Origin: Bacillota bacterium
GTDB lineage: Bacteria; Bacillota; Clostridia; Oscillospirales; Oscillospiraceae
Length of the DNA stretch: 6,829 nucleotides
Assembly (NCBI GenBank): GCA_017861415.1
Contig: JAGFXS010000101.1
Coordinates: forward strand, 1-6,829
Direction of reading: 5' to 3'
The translations under genes were made by a program, and so were the position numbers. The notes under the pieces were generated by a model. The model was given only the letters and a program-made list of their open reading frames with translations, searched no databases and was not told the DNA's origin. Positions 1 through 5,678 of the stretch are shown piece after piece. Each line of letters starts with the position of its first letter. The stretch's first letter is position 1.

Positions 1-3
1 GAT

Positions 4-38
4 AAAAAGCCTGCCGCTTGTGAAGCGGCAGGCTTTTG
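4..38 (-). terminator. Intrinsic terminator of the membrane-protein operon
   Basis: A perfect 15-bp inverted repeat (5-19 with 23-37) has a 3-nt loop. Read on the minus strand, the GC-rich stem ends in TTTTT then ATC. It lies 28 nt past the stop of the minus-strand YczE-like gene, so it most likely ends that operon. The plus-strand reading also ends in TTTT, so it may also stop a convergent transcript entering from the left, outside the window. Confidence 0.9.
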
Positions 39-65
39 TTATGATTTTTAGGCGAGGGAATGCGC

Positions 66-797
66 TCAGGGTATGTTTGCCTCGGGTGTCTGCTTCTCTG
101 GAAATTCCGGCGGAACGAAATACCGTTTCAGAAGCGGAAAGGCAGCCCTAAACTCTAATTTGCGCTCAAAAAACAGATTAAACCGCCAAATGAGGAGTCC
201 ATTGACCAAAGCGGAGATCACCGTGCCTAGCTTAATTCCTTCAAAATGAAGAAATCCGAAGAAGGCAAAGGACATGCCCAGGGCCACGGAACAACTGATC
301 ACATCGTAGGCAATCTTCAGCTTCCCCACCTCCCAGTGAAACTTGGCAGAGAGCTCCTTAAGCATCAACTCGTAGACCTCCGGGGACACATAGGTGTGGA
401 GCACCAGAGAAACCCCCAGGGCACAGATGAGGAGACCCAAGGCAAAAAACAACAGACGCAGCCAGAGGGCCTCCATAGGAAAGTCTTCGGTGAGGCCCAG
501 GAACAAATCTAAAATCCGCCCATAGAGCAGGGCGGTAACAAAGGAGAAAAGGTACGACCAGTGGAATCTCCGCACAATGACAATGAGCAGTAGCAACAAA
601 ACACCCTGCACTATGTATTCAGCTACCCCAAAGGTAACAAAGCTCCAAGTTTGGGAGAGCTTTAAGTGGAGAAGGTAGGCTGGGGCCACCACCACAGATA
701 CCCCAAAATCTGCCCGCACCAAAAAAGTTGCCCCCAAAGCTAGGGCAACAATTCCCCAAACGTAGCTCAATTCCATATAACAAATCGGCTTTTTCAT
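66..797 (-). CDS. YczE/YitT-like (DUF6198) integral membrane protein
   Basis: Predicted 243-residue inner-membrane protein with about six hydrophobic segments (roughly residues 12-28, 52-76, 83-100, 112-134, 163-184 and 188-208) and a charged, proline-rich tail. The family resemblance rests on the first segment followed by FGVSVVVAP, the central SPEVYELMLKEL then KLKIAYDV stretch, and the late GIKLGTVISALVNG motif. These recall the YczE/YyaS/YitT group, whose biochemical function is unknown. The chosen ATG at 797 overlaps the upstream exporter's TGA (ATGA) and has GGAGGA just upstream inside that gene, which points to translational coupling. A longer reading from 863 would add 22 residues with no family resemblance and run deep into the exporter gene, so I reject it. 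Co-expression with a drug/metabolite exporter suggests a shared transport role, but this is inference. Confidence 0.82.
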   Translation of the reverse strand: MKKPICYMELSYVWGIVALALGATFLVRADFGVSVVVAPAYLLHLKLSQTWSFVTFGVAEYIVQGVLLLLLIVIVRRFHWSYLFSFVTALLYGRILDLFLGLTEDFPMEALWLRLLFFALGLLICALGVSLVLHTYVSPEVYELMLKELSAKFHWEVGKLKIAYDVISCSVALGMSFAFFGFLHFEGIKLGTVISALVNGLLIWRFNLFFERKLEFRAAFPLLKRYFVPPEFPEKQTPEANIP

Positions 798-1729
798 AAC
801 TCCTCCAATGGCGACTCGGGAATATCCGCCCCATCCTTTTTGGCATAGCGCTGGACACCCCACACACCCAGGATAATCATACCCGCGGCTGCAAGGCCTA
901 GGGGGGATACCCGCTCCCGGAGAATCACCACACCGGCAAAAACAGAAACCAACGTAGTCACATTGATAAAAACCACTGTTCTGGTCACGGGAAGCAAGGT
1001 ATTGGCATAGTTAATGAGGAAGAAGGCCACCACCGACGACGCGATACCCAAATACAAGATGGGCAGCATGAGTTCAGGATTGGTCATTGCCCCAAAGAAA
1101 GGCCCTAGATCGCCGCGGTTCTCCACCAACATCATGGTAAAAAACACGCAAAATCCCATAACAAACATTACAAATGTGCGCTCAAAGGCGGTAAAGGACA
1201 CGGATAGCTTTCTGGTCAGGAGATTAAACGCCACATCGGCAAACACCGCTAATAGCAATAAAAACACGCCTCGCAGCTGATTGCTGCCGGACTCAGTGCC
1301 TAAGGTGATTAAAATCACTCCAAACACTGAAACACAGCAGAAAATACTCTGCCGAAAGGTTGGCGATTCCCGCAGCACCAGGGCAGAGGCCCAGAGGGAA
1401 ACAATGGGGATCAAGGCAATCATAATACCGGAAAAGGTAGCTGTGGTGTAAAGCACGCCATAGGTCTCTCCCATAAAGTAAAGAACCGGTTGAAACACCC
1501 CTAATAGAAGCAACAATTTCCAGGGCTTCCCCCGAAAGGAAACCCTGGCTTTTCCAAATATAATAAATAAAGACAAGAAGGCCAATGCCACAAAAAACCG
1601 ACAGGATAGCAGTACGTAGGGACTACAATTCCCCAAAGCAACTTTAATAAATAAGAAACTGAATCCAAATAAGACATTGGCAATAAAGGCCGAAAGAATC
1701 GCTCGACCAGAAAGGGAAAGTGATTTCAT
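794..1729 (-). CDS. DMT superfamily transporter, EamA/RhaT family
   Basis: Predicted 311-residue drug/metabolite exporter in the cytoplasmic membrane. It shows the two-fold EamA architecture of ten hydrophobic segments: repeat 1 at about residues 10-143 and repeat 2 at about 155-294. Typical features are the opening FGFSFLFIKVAL, the arginine in the second helix (SCRFFVAL), and the near-identical ends of the matching helices (LRESPTF near 120 and LRERVSP near 270), which mark the internal duplication. Members export amino acids, nucleobases, drugs or other small metabolites; the substrate cannot be read from the sequence. The ATG at 1729 has AAAAAGGA eight bases upstream and a good promoter further up. 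The gene is first in a two-gene operon and its TGA overlaps the start of the YczE-like gene. The length is normal for the family and nothing looks broken. Confidence 0.92.
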   Translation of the reverse strand: MKSLSLSGRAILSAFIANVLFGFSFLFIKVALGNCSPYVLLSCRFFVALAFLSLFIIFGKARVSFRGKPWKLLLLLGVFQPVLYFMGETYGVLYTTATFSGIMIALIPIVSLWASALVLRESPTFRQSIFCCVSVFGVILITLGTESGSNQLRGVFLLLLAVFADVAFNLLTRKLSVSFTAFERTFVMFVMGFCVFFTMMLVENRGDLGPFFGAMTNPELMLPILYLGIASSVVAFFLINYANTLLPVTRTVVFINVTTLVSVFAGVVILRERVSPLGLAAAGMIILGVWGVQRYAKKDGADIPESPLEEL

Positions 1730-1763
1730 TAATCTAATCCTTTTTCATGATTGCGTAAAGGCT

Positions 1764-1792
1764 AGTATAACATAAATAAAATATGAGGTAAA
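1764..1792 (-). promoter_or_regulatory. Sigma-A-type promoter of the exporter operon
   Basis: On the minus strand TTTACC (1792-1787) and TATACT (1769-1764) are separated by exactly 17 bp in AT-rich DNA. Transcription would start near 1757, giving a leader of about 28 nt before the exporter's ATG. Found by eye; match and spacing are good. Confidence 0.72.
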
Positions 1793-1845
1793 GGTGAACA
1801 ACAGAAAACTTGAAAGAATAAAAAATAGCATAAACGAACCTTGAT

Positions 1846-1880
1846 CGCCGGGAGAGCATACCTCGCATGCTCTCCCGGCG
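1846..1880. repeat. Perfect 14-bp inverted repeat without a T tail
   Basis: Arms 1846-1859 (CGCCGGGAGAGCAT) and 1867-1880 are perfectly complementary around a 7-nt loop (ACCTCGC). It lies 48 bp past the stop of the minus-strand SpoIVB-like gene, where a terminator is expected. However, the bases that follow it are ATCAAGG on the minus strand and TGCTCTA on the plus strand, not a T run. It may be a weak or factor-dependent terminator, an mRNA 3'-end stabiliser, or one copy of a dispersed palindromic element. Confidence 0.8.
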
Positions 1881-1927
1881 TGCTCTAAATTCTAATTAGT
1901 CGCATCCTCCAGATCTAAAGTCCGGAA

Positions 1928-3013
1928 TTACTGGGCAGCTTCTGCCAAGTCCAGCATACGGATGGCTAAAATACCATATCCCCTGGTAGGATCGTTCACC
2001 ATAACGTGAGTGACAGCGCCAACTATCTTGCCATCCTGAAGAATGGGGGAACCGCTCATTCCTTGCACAATACCTCCGGTTTTGTCCAGCAAACGCTGAT
2101 CCGTTACCTCAAGGGTCAAATCCCGGGTGTCCTGTGCATTATCAAGCACCTTGGTGATCTTCACCTCATACTCACAGACTTCATCGCCGGAAATATTGCA
2201 AAGAATGGTGGCCTTCCCTATTTTTACTTGGTCTGCCTCCGCTACTGGCATGAGGGGTGCACCCTCCGCCAAAGACGTATCACTCAGGTGGCCAAATACG
2301 CCGCCTTCTGTATTGGCGTAAAGCTCGCCTAAGTCCTGATCGACCTTGAACCGACCGTGTAGCTCACCGGGCTGACCGGAAATCCCTCGTTTTACATCCG
2401 CTACGGAAGCATACATAATAGAACCAGACTCCAGTGGAATCAAAATGGCAGTATCGATATCATTAATTCCATGTCCTAGCGTACCGAATAATCGGCTAAC
2501 AGGGTCATAAAAGGTCATGGTTCCAATACCCGCCATGGAGTCCCGAATCCAAGCACCTAGCTTATAAGATCCGTCTGTAGTGCTTTGCGCTGCCTGTGCT
2601 GTAACCTCAGTGGTGGTCTGATTTCTCAGAACTCCCACCTGAAGTTCCTGTCCTCCCAGCTCTTGTAGTAGCTGTTGCACCTCTTCAATGGTGTTTACCT
2701 CTTCGCCGTTGATATGGGTGATGATGTCACCCTCTCTCAGACCGCAGGCCTTCGCAGGGGAACTATTGCCCTCTTCTGTTTTAATGTCAGATAAACCGAT
2801 CACCAAAACACCCTCGGAAAAGAGCTTTATGCCCACGGCTCTGCCAATTGGCGCCAGATACCGGACACCGTCGCCTGCCACACCCTCACCATCCTTTCCC
2901 GCCGCCAAGACGGAAGGAGGGAGAATCAAAGCAAAGGCAAACAGCACCACGGCCAGGCGTGAAAAAAAAGTTAGCTTCACCCTATGGGCTCGGTGTGTTT
3001 TTGTTGCCTGCAA
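1928..3013 (-). CDS. spoIVB: SpoIVB-like PDZ serine peptidase (MEROPS S55)
   Basis: Predicted 361-residue secreted or membrane-anchored serine peptidase. In Bacillus sporulation SpoIVB is made in the forespore, enters the intermembrane space and cleaves SpoIVFA so that SpoIVFB can activate pro-sigma-K. Visible here: an N-terminal hydrophobic segment (about 15-37) acting as anchor or signal, a PDZ domain (about 55-135, with GLREGDIITHINGEEV), then the S55 domain. The likely triad is His181 in GTLGHGIND, Asp305 in EVTDQ and Ser320 in QGMSGSP; the 15-residue Asp-Ser spacing matches the B. subtilis enzyme (Asp363, Ser378) as I remember it. The protein is shorter than the roughly 425-residue Bacillus protein, mainly at the N-terminus. 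The start is TTG at 3013, supported by GAGGTGA upstream. It stands alone, without recN or spo0A, so it may be a paralogue. No convincing sigma-F or sigma-G promoter was found. Confidence 0.9.
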   Translation of the reverse strand: MQATKTHRAHRVKLTFFSRLAVVLFAFALILPPSVLAAGKDGEGVAGDGVRYLAPIGRAVGIKLFSEGVLVIGLSDIKTEEGNSSPAKACGLREGDIITHINGEEVNTIEEVQQLLQELGGQELQVGVLRNQTTTEVTAQAAQSTTDGSYKLGAWIRDSMAGIGTMTFYDPVSRLFGTLGHGINDIDTAILIPLESGSIMYASVADVKRGISGQPGELHGRFKVDQDLGELYANTEGGVFGHLSDTSLAEGAPLMPVAEADQVKIGKATILCNISGDEVCEYEVKITKVLDNAQDTRDLTLEVTDQRLLDKTGGIVQGMSGSPILQDGKIVGAVTHVMVNDPTRGYGILAIRMLDLAEAAQ

Positions 3014-3017
3014 ACAA

Positions 3018-3024
3018 TCACCTC
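3018..3024 (-). promoter_or_regulatory. Ribosome binding site fixing the TTG start of the SpoIVB-like gene
   Basis: On the minus strand GAGGTGA is read from 3024 to 3018. Seven bases separate GAGG from the TTG at 3013-3011. No in-frame ATG or GTG with a comparable site lies nearby, and the TTG puts a short basic stretch before the hydrophobic anchor, as expected. Confidence 0.75.
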
Positions 3025-3173
3025 ATCAATTCGATTTTCAAACTACCGTTGCACGGATTCATCCGCGCAAGTTTAATATGGCTGTTTGCACGCAAATAAC
3101 TCCCGGAAATCACGCCAATGATACACAGCATCGGAAAAAAATTAAGCTACTTTATTGCGGCATGGCACTTTTA

Positions 3174-3202
3174 AATTTAGATAATTTTTCCTGTCATATC
3201 AA
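3174..3202 (-). promoter_or_regulatory. Candidate vegetative promoter for the SpoIVB-like gene
   Basis: On the minus strand TTGATA (3202-3197) and TAAATT (3179-3174) are 17 bp apart. The -35 is close to consensus, the -10 only fair. It would give a leader of about 150 nt before the TTG start. A CATATTA box nearer the gene resembles a sigma-G -10, but I saw no matching -35. Confidence 0.33.
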
Positions 3203-3261
3203 TGCGTCCACGTTTAGGTTTCCCTGTTTTTCGATTTGTATCGCCACCCATATTATTTTGA

Positions 3262-3290
3262 TTGACAAACCTCTGTGAGCAGCTTATATT
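3262..3290 (+). promoter_or_regulatory. Strong sigma-A promoter of the BlaI-like gene
   Basis: TTGACA (3262-3267) is a perfect -35. It is followed after exactly 17 bp by TATATT (3285-3290), one mismatch from the consensus -10. Transcription would start near 3297, about 55 nt before the BlaI-like ATG. This is the best promoter match in the window, and such strength at a repressor gene usually goes with autorepression. Confidence 0.82.
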
Positions 3291-3291
3291 C

Positions 3292-3327
3292 TTACAAGGA
3301 ATGTTACATACTCAAAATAGACGTTAC
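3292..3327. promoter_or_regulatory. TTAC repeats at the BlaI-like promoter start, possible operator
   Basis: TTACA occurs at 3292-3296 and 3304-3308, and GTTAC at 3303-3307 and 3323-3327, around and just past the expected transcription start. An ACA-N5-TGT half-dyad (3294-3304) lies within it. BlaI/MecI operators contain TACA/TGTA half-sites, so autoregulation here is plausible. The dyad is imperfect and chance in AT-rich DNA is not excluded. Confidence 0.3.
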
Positions 3328-3350
3328 TTTTATTATCGGTAGGTGAAGAC

Positions 3351-3749
3351 ATGTTCACACTGTCAAAAAATGAGCTGGAGATTATGATCCTCCTTTGGCA
3401 GGAAGGAAGATCCCTCTCCCGCACGGAGATCATTGCACTCACTCCTACTAAATCGTGGAAGTCCAGCTCCATCCATATTTTGCTTAACAGCCTTTTACAG
3501 AAAGAGGCCATTCAGGTAGCCGGGTTTATCCGCACCGGAAAAAATTATGGCAGAACCTATCTCGCCGCCATTACCCAGGATGCTTACTCTGCCATGCAGT
3601 TGGTCAAGAACGTACCCGAGCACTCCATCACCCGGGAGAATCTGCCGGGCCTCTTTGCCACTCTGATCCATAAAGAGGATATCGGCCCCGATGTGCTTGA
3701 GGAGCTTCAGGTCCTCTTGGACAGGCGACGTAAAGAATTATTGGGCTGA
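3351..3749 (+). CDS. BlaI/MecI/CopY-family winged-helix transcriptional repressor
   Basis: Predicted 132-residue DNA-binding regulator. The winged helix spans about residues 3-76. LSKNELEIMILLW forms helix 1, SRTEIIAL helix 2, and SWKSSSIHILLNSLLQKEAI the recognition helix in the BlaI layout (tryptophan, serines, then LL-N-LL-K). The wing around YGRTYLAAIT follows. The C-terminal part (about 98-131, LPGLFATLIHKEDIGPDVLEEL then a charged helix) matches the family's dimerisation domain, and the length is typical. Family members repress beta-lactamase, mecA or copper genes as dimers and are often inactivated by a BlaR1-type M56 membrane peptidase; CopY-like ones bind metal. No BlaR1 gene follows, and a CopY-type cysteine motif is absent. 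AGGTGA at 3341 precedes the ATG. The target is unknown; self-repression and the divergent peptidase gene are the nearest candidates. Confidence 0.87.
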   Translation: MFTLSKNELEIMILLWQEGRSLSRTEIIALTPTKSWKSSSIHILLNSLLQKEAIQVAGFIRTGKNYGRTYLAAITQDAYSAMQLVKNVPEHSITRENLPGLFATLIHKEDIGPDVLEELQVLLDRRRKELLG

Positions 3750-3790
3750 GATACACAGGAAGAGACTATATTCTTATCATAAGCACGATC

Positions 3791-3820
3791 AACCCGCCGC
3801 AGGTTTTGCGGCGGGTTTTC
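3791..3820 (+). terminator. Intrinsic terminator of the BlaI-like gene
   Basis: A perfect 11-bp GC-rich stem (3791-3801 with 3807-3817) with a 5-nt loop runs into TTTT at 3816-3819. It begins 41 nt after the repressor's stop and isolates this single-gene unit from the redox genes downstream. Confidence 0.88.
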
Positions 3821-3887
3821 TCAATTACCGCTGTTTTAGAATCTATCCAAGGAATTCCCCGCATAGCCCGCCGGTATCCGGGAAAGA

Positions 3888-3916
3888 TTGACTATATCCC
3901 CCCCTTTTGGTAAAAT
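3888..3916 (+). promoter_or_regulatory. Sigma-A promoter of the YhdH-nitroreductase genes
   Basis: TTGACT (3888-3893) and TAAAAT (3911-3916) are spaced by exactly 17 bp; each has one mismatch to consensus. The start would be near 3923, leaving an untranslated leader of about 80 nt. That leader holds a small bulged hairpin (CCTT 3928-3931 with AAGG 3949-3952, and GCGG 3936-3939 with CCGC 3945-3948). Confidence 0.75.
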
Positions 3917-3990
3917 GCTAAAAGATACCTTTTCAGCGGGCATACCGCAAGGAACAAGAGTTATTGCTATATATGATAAAAATAGGAAGT

Positions 3991-3996
3991 GGAGGA
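3991..3996 (+). promoter_or_regulatory. Ribosome binding site deciding the GTG start of the YhdH-like gene
   Basis: GGAGGA at 3991-3996 lies 7 nt before GTG at 4004. An upstream in-frame GTG at 3989 would place this site inside the coding region and has no good site of its own. Starting at 4004 gives an N-terminus (VDGFKALLV, first residue read as Met) like that of YhdH proteins. Confidence 0.8.
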
Positions 3997-4003
3997 ACAA
4001 CGC

Positions 4004-4933
4004 GTGGATGGATTTAAGGCACTATTGGTAAAGGAAGAAAACGGGGCCGTGGTGTGCTCCCTAGAGGAGATCACCACCGAGCAGCTCTCTCCGGGGAACG
4101 TGCTCATTAAGGTCGCATATTCTTCGGTAAATTATAAAGATTATCTGGCTGTGCAGACCGGCGGGGGTGTCATTCGCAACTACCCCATGATCCCCGGTAT
4201 TGACTTAAGCGGCACCGTGGTTTCCTCCGAGGATGACAGATTCCAGACTGGGCAGGAGGTCCTGGTTACCGGCTTCCAGATGGGTATGAGCCACACTGGC
4301 GGCTATGCCGAGTACGCCCGGATTCCCGCTGACTGGATCGTCCCCCTACCCGCTGGCCTCTCCCTGCGGGACGCTATGGTCATCGGCACTGCCGGCTTCA
4401 CTGCCGCCCTCTCCATCAACGCACTTGAGAGCGCCGGGATGAATCCCGAGAATAACCCTGAAATCCTGGTGACCGGCGCCGCAGGCGGCGTGGGAAGCAT
4501 CGCTGTCCAGCTCCTGGCTCGAAGCGGCTATCGTAATATCAATGCTCTGAGCAAGAACGCTCAGAAGGATGAGGCCGTCCTGGGCACACAACGCTTCCAC
4601 TACGTGCTGGACGTGGTGGGCGGCGGCATTGCCTCTGCCCTGCTGCCTCAGATCCATTACGGTGGCAGCATGAGCATGTGCGGCAATGCCGGAGGTGTCT
4701 CTATCCAGACTACCGTCATGCCCTTCATCCTCCGGGGCGTGAACCTTCTGGGCATTGATTCCGTGAACTATCCCGCCGCGGGCCGTCCCGCCATCTGGGA
4801 GCGCTTTGCCGGCCAGTGGCATGTCATGGCAGATTCCATTGTCCGGGAAGTTGGCCTTTCCGATTTGCCCCAGGTTTTTGATGAAATCCGGCAGGGCACC
4901 CACATGGGCCGCAATATCGTGAAGCATGGCTAA
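4004..4933 (+). CDS. YhdH/AcuI-family NADPH-dependent oxidoreductase (MDR superfamily), internal deletion
   Basis: Predicted 309-residue cytoplasmic medium-chain reductase. E. coli YhdH (AcuI) reduces acryloyl-CoA with NADPH; other relatives are annotated as quinone oxidoreductases. Visible in order: SSVNYKDYLA and PGIDLSGTV in the GroES-like domain, GGYAEYARIP, the helix TAGFTAALSI, the Rossmann loop TGAAGGVGSIAVQLL (about residues 157-171), and the family hallmark PFILRGVNLLGIDSV (about 240-254). No zinc-binding cysteines are seen, as usual for this branch. Compared with YhdH as I recall it, about 18 residues are missing after ALSKNAQ (near residue 186, nt 4560-4570). The missing piece corresponds to the helix and strand containing YLKSLGA; the frame continues into the LDVVGGG region. 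The enzyme may therefore be altered or inactive. The gene is first in a likely operon with the nitroreductase 36 nt downstream. Confidence 0.87.
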   Translation: MDGFKALLVKEENGAVVCSLEEITTEQLSPGNVLIKVAYSSVNYKDYLAVQTGGGVIRNYPMIPGIDLSGTVVSSEDDRFQTGQEVLVTGFQMGMSHTGGYAEYARIPADWIVPLPAGLSLRDAMVIGTAGFTAALSINALESAGMNPENNPEILVTGAAGGVGSIAVQLLARSGYRNINALSKNAQKDEAVLGTQRFHYVLDVVGGGIASALLPQIHYGGSMSMCGNAGGVSIQTTVMPFILRGVNLLGIDSVNYPAAGRPAIWERFAGQWHVMADSIVREVGLSDLPQVFDEIRQGTHMGRNIVKHG

Positions 4934-4954
4934 GGAAACCATGGAGTACAACGC

Positions 4955-4962
4955 AAAGGAGG
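4955..4962 (+). promoter_or_regulatory. Strong ribosome binding site of the nitroreductase gene
   Basis: AAAGGAGG lies exactly 7 nt before the ATG at 4970. This favours that start over the in-frame ATG at 4979 (Met4). Confidence 0.85.
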
Positions 4963-4969
4963 CTCCGTC

Positions 4970-5545
4970 ATGGATGTAATGGACGCCATCTATGGGCGGC
5001 GCAGCATTCGGAAGTATACCAATCAGGAGATCTCCCAAGCGGATCTGGAGGCAATTCTGGAGGCAGGCACCATGGCCCCCAGCGCTATGAATCTGCAGCA
5101 GTGGCATTTCGTCATGGTTCGGGACAAGGCTCTCATTGAAGAATCCCGGGAGATTATGTCCAAGGTCTTTGACACTTTTAAACCGGTGCTTACAGAGCGG
5201 TTTTCTAAGCATCCCCACATTGTCCATGAAACGGGGGACTTCATGAAAACCTTGGGTGGCGCACCCGCCTTCCTGCTGGCCTTTATTTCCCGGCCAGACT
5301 ACAATAACAGTCTCCCCGCGCTCTCCGGTGTCTGCGCCGGTATTGAAAACATGCTTCTGGCGGCCTATGAAAAGGGGATTGGCTCTTGCTGGTTGACTGC
5401 GCCCATCACCGCCCACATGGAAAGTGAGTTTGAGCGCCGTTTTGCCCCGGGGAAGGGCCGTTTTGTGGCTTTCGTCACCTTCGGCTATCCCGATGAGGAT
5501 CCCCCCGTTCCGCCCAGACGCAGCGGGAAGTATGAAATCCTGTAA
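4970..5545 (+). CDS. Nitroreductase-family FMN-dependent oxidoreductase
   Basis: Predicted 191-residue cytoplasmic flavoprotein, normally a homodimer that binds FMN at its interface and uses NAD(P)H to reduce nitro compounds, quinones, flavins or enones. FMN-contact motifs are clear: RRSIRKY at residues 10-16 (Arg10, Arg11, Ser12, Arg14 contact the FMN phosphate and ring in the family), APSAMNLQQWHF at 36-47, and GIGSCW at 136-141 followed by the late FGYP at 171-174. The length is normal for the compact single-domain members. No iron-sulfur domain is attached. It lies 36 nt after the YhdH-like gene with no terminator between them, so the two are probably co-transcribed from 3888-3916. A joint role in handling electron-poor small molecules is inference. 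Substrate and symbol cannot be assigned. Confidence 0.92.
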   Translation: MDVMDAIYGRRSIRKYTNQEISQADLEAILEAGTMAPSAMNLQQWHFVMVRDKALIEESREIMSKVFDTFKPVLTERFSKHPHIVHETGDFMKTLGGAPAFLLAFISRPDYNNSLPALSGVCAGIENMLLAAYEKGIGSCWLTAPITAHMESEFERRFAPGKGRFVAFVTFGYPDEDPPVPPRRSGKYEIL

Positions 5546-5562
5546 CAAAACGGACGTAAGAC

Positions 5563-5585
5563 ATGCCTTTCTAGGCATTCTTTCT
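5563..5585 (+). terminator. Weak hairpin after the nitroreductase gene
   Basis: ATGCCT (5563-5568) pairs with AGGCAT (5573-5578) around a 4-nt loop and is followed by TTCTTTCT. The stem is only 6 bp and the tail is interrupted by C, so termination would be partial at best. Read-through into the metal-sensor gene is possible. Confidence 0.32.
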
Positions 5586-5604
5586 AGTTTGCATCTTAAA
5601 AACA

Positions 5605-5625
5605 GAGCGTTTTCCGGAAAAGCTC
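5605..5625. promoter_or_regulatory. Interrupted palindrome upstream of the ArsR-family gene, possible operator
   Basis: The central 12 bases TTTTCCGGAAAA (5610-5621) form a perfect palindrome. GAGC (5605-5608) and GCTC (5622-5625) extend it, with one unpaired G at 5609. It sits 54 bp before the ArsR-type start, a place where a self-regulating repressor could bind. It does not resemble the usual AT-rich ArsR/SmtB operators, and I found no good promoter beside it. Confidence 0.3.
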
Positions 5626-5663
5626 AACGGTTTCTTCAGCAATAGGTTCACAGTTACCCTAGC

Positions 5664-5671
5664 AAAGGAGG
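5664..5671 (+). promoter_or_regulatory. Strong ribosome binding site of the ArsR-family gene
   Basis: AAAGGAGG lies 7 nt before the ATG at 5679 and fixes that start, which includes the histidine-bearing N-terminal tail. Confidence 0.85.
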
Positions 5672-5678
5672 TTATATC

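Larger units (their letters stand above)
3014..3350. other. Divergent intergenic region between the SpoIVB-like gene and the BlaI-like gene
   Basis: This 337-bp stretch contains no gene I can support. It holds the ribosome binding site of the leftward peptidase gene, a moderate leftward promoter candidate at 3174-3202, a strong rightward promoter at 3262-3290, and TTAC repeats between that promoter and the BlaI-like start. The middle (about 3130-3260) is AT-rich. Open readings crossing it on the plus strand are extensions of frames shadowing the peptidase gene. Confidence 0.7.

Noticed and set aside
798..863. 22-residue N-terminal extension of the YczE-like protein
   Set aside because: It would overlap the exporter gene by 70 bases, and its residues do not look like the family. 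The ATG at 797 has GGAGGA and the classic ATGA overlap.
1884..1911. Tiny minus-strand ATG after GGAGG, encoding about six residues
   Set aside because: The ATG directly abuts GGAGG with no room for ribosome spacing, and the peptide is too short to support.
1895..1927. In-frame continuation of 11 sense codons after the SpoIVB-like stop
   Set aside because: An open run of this length is expected by chance more than half the time, and the domain is complete at the TAA.
3050..3090. CATATTA box on the minus strand as a sigma-G promoter for the SpoIVB-like gene
   Set aside because: No acceptable sigma-G -35 lies at the right distance, so I mention it only as a weak match.
2688..3278. A 196-codon plus-strand frame across the 5' half of the SpoIVB-like gene and the divergent region
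   Set aside because: It is antisense to the peptidase gene, has no recognisable domain and no ribosome binding site, and its tail covers promoter DNA.
3989..4003. GTG start five codons upstream for the YhdH-like gene
   Set aside because: The GGAGGA site would fall inside the coding region. GTG at 4004 has the proper spacing and a family-like N-terminus.
4346..5578. A 410-codon open frame on the minus strand spanning both redox genes
   Set aside because: It is antisense to two clearly recognisable enzymes, has low-complexity His/Gly/Ala-rich composition, no family resemblance and no ribosome binding site. High G+C third positions on the plus strand explain the lack of stops.
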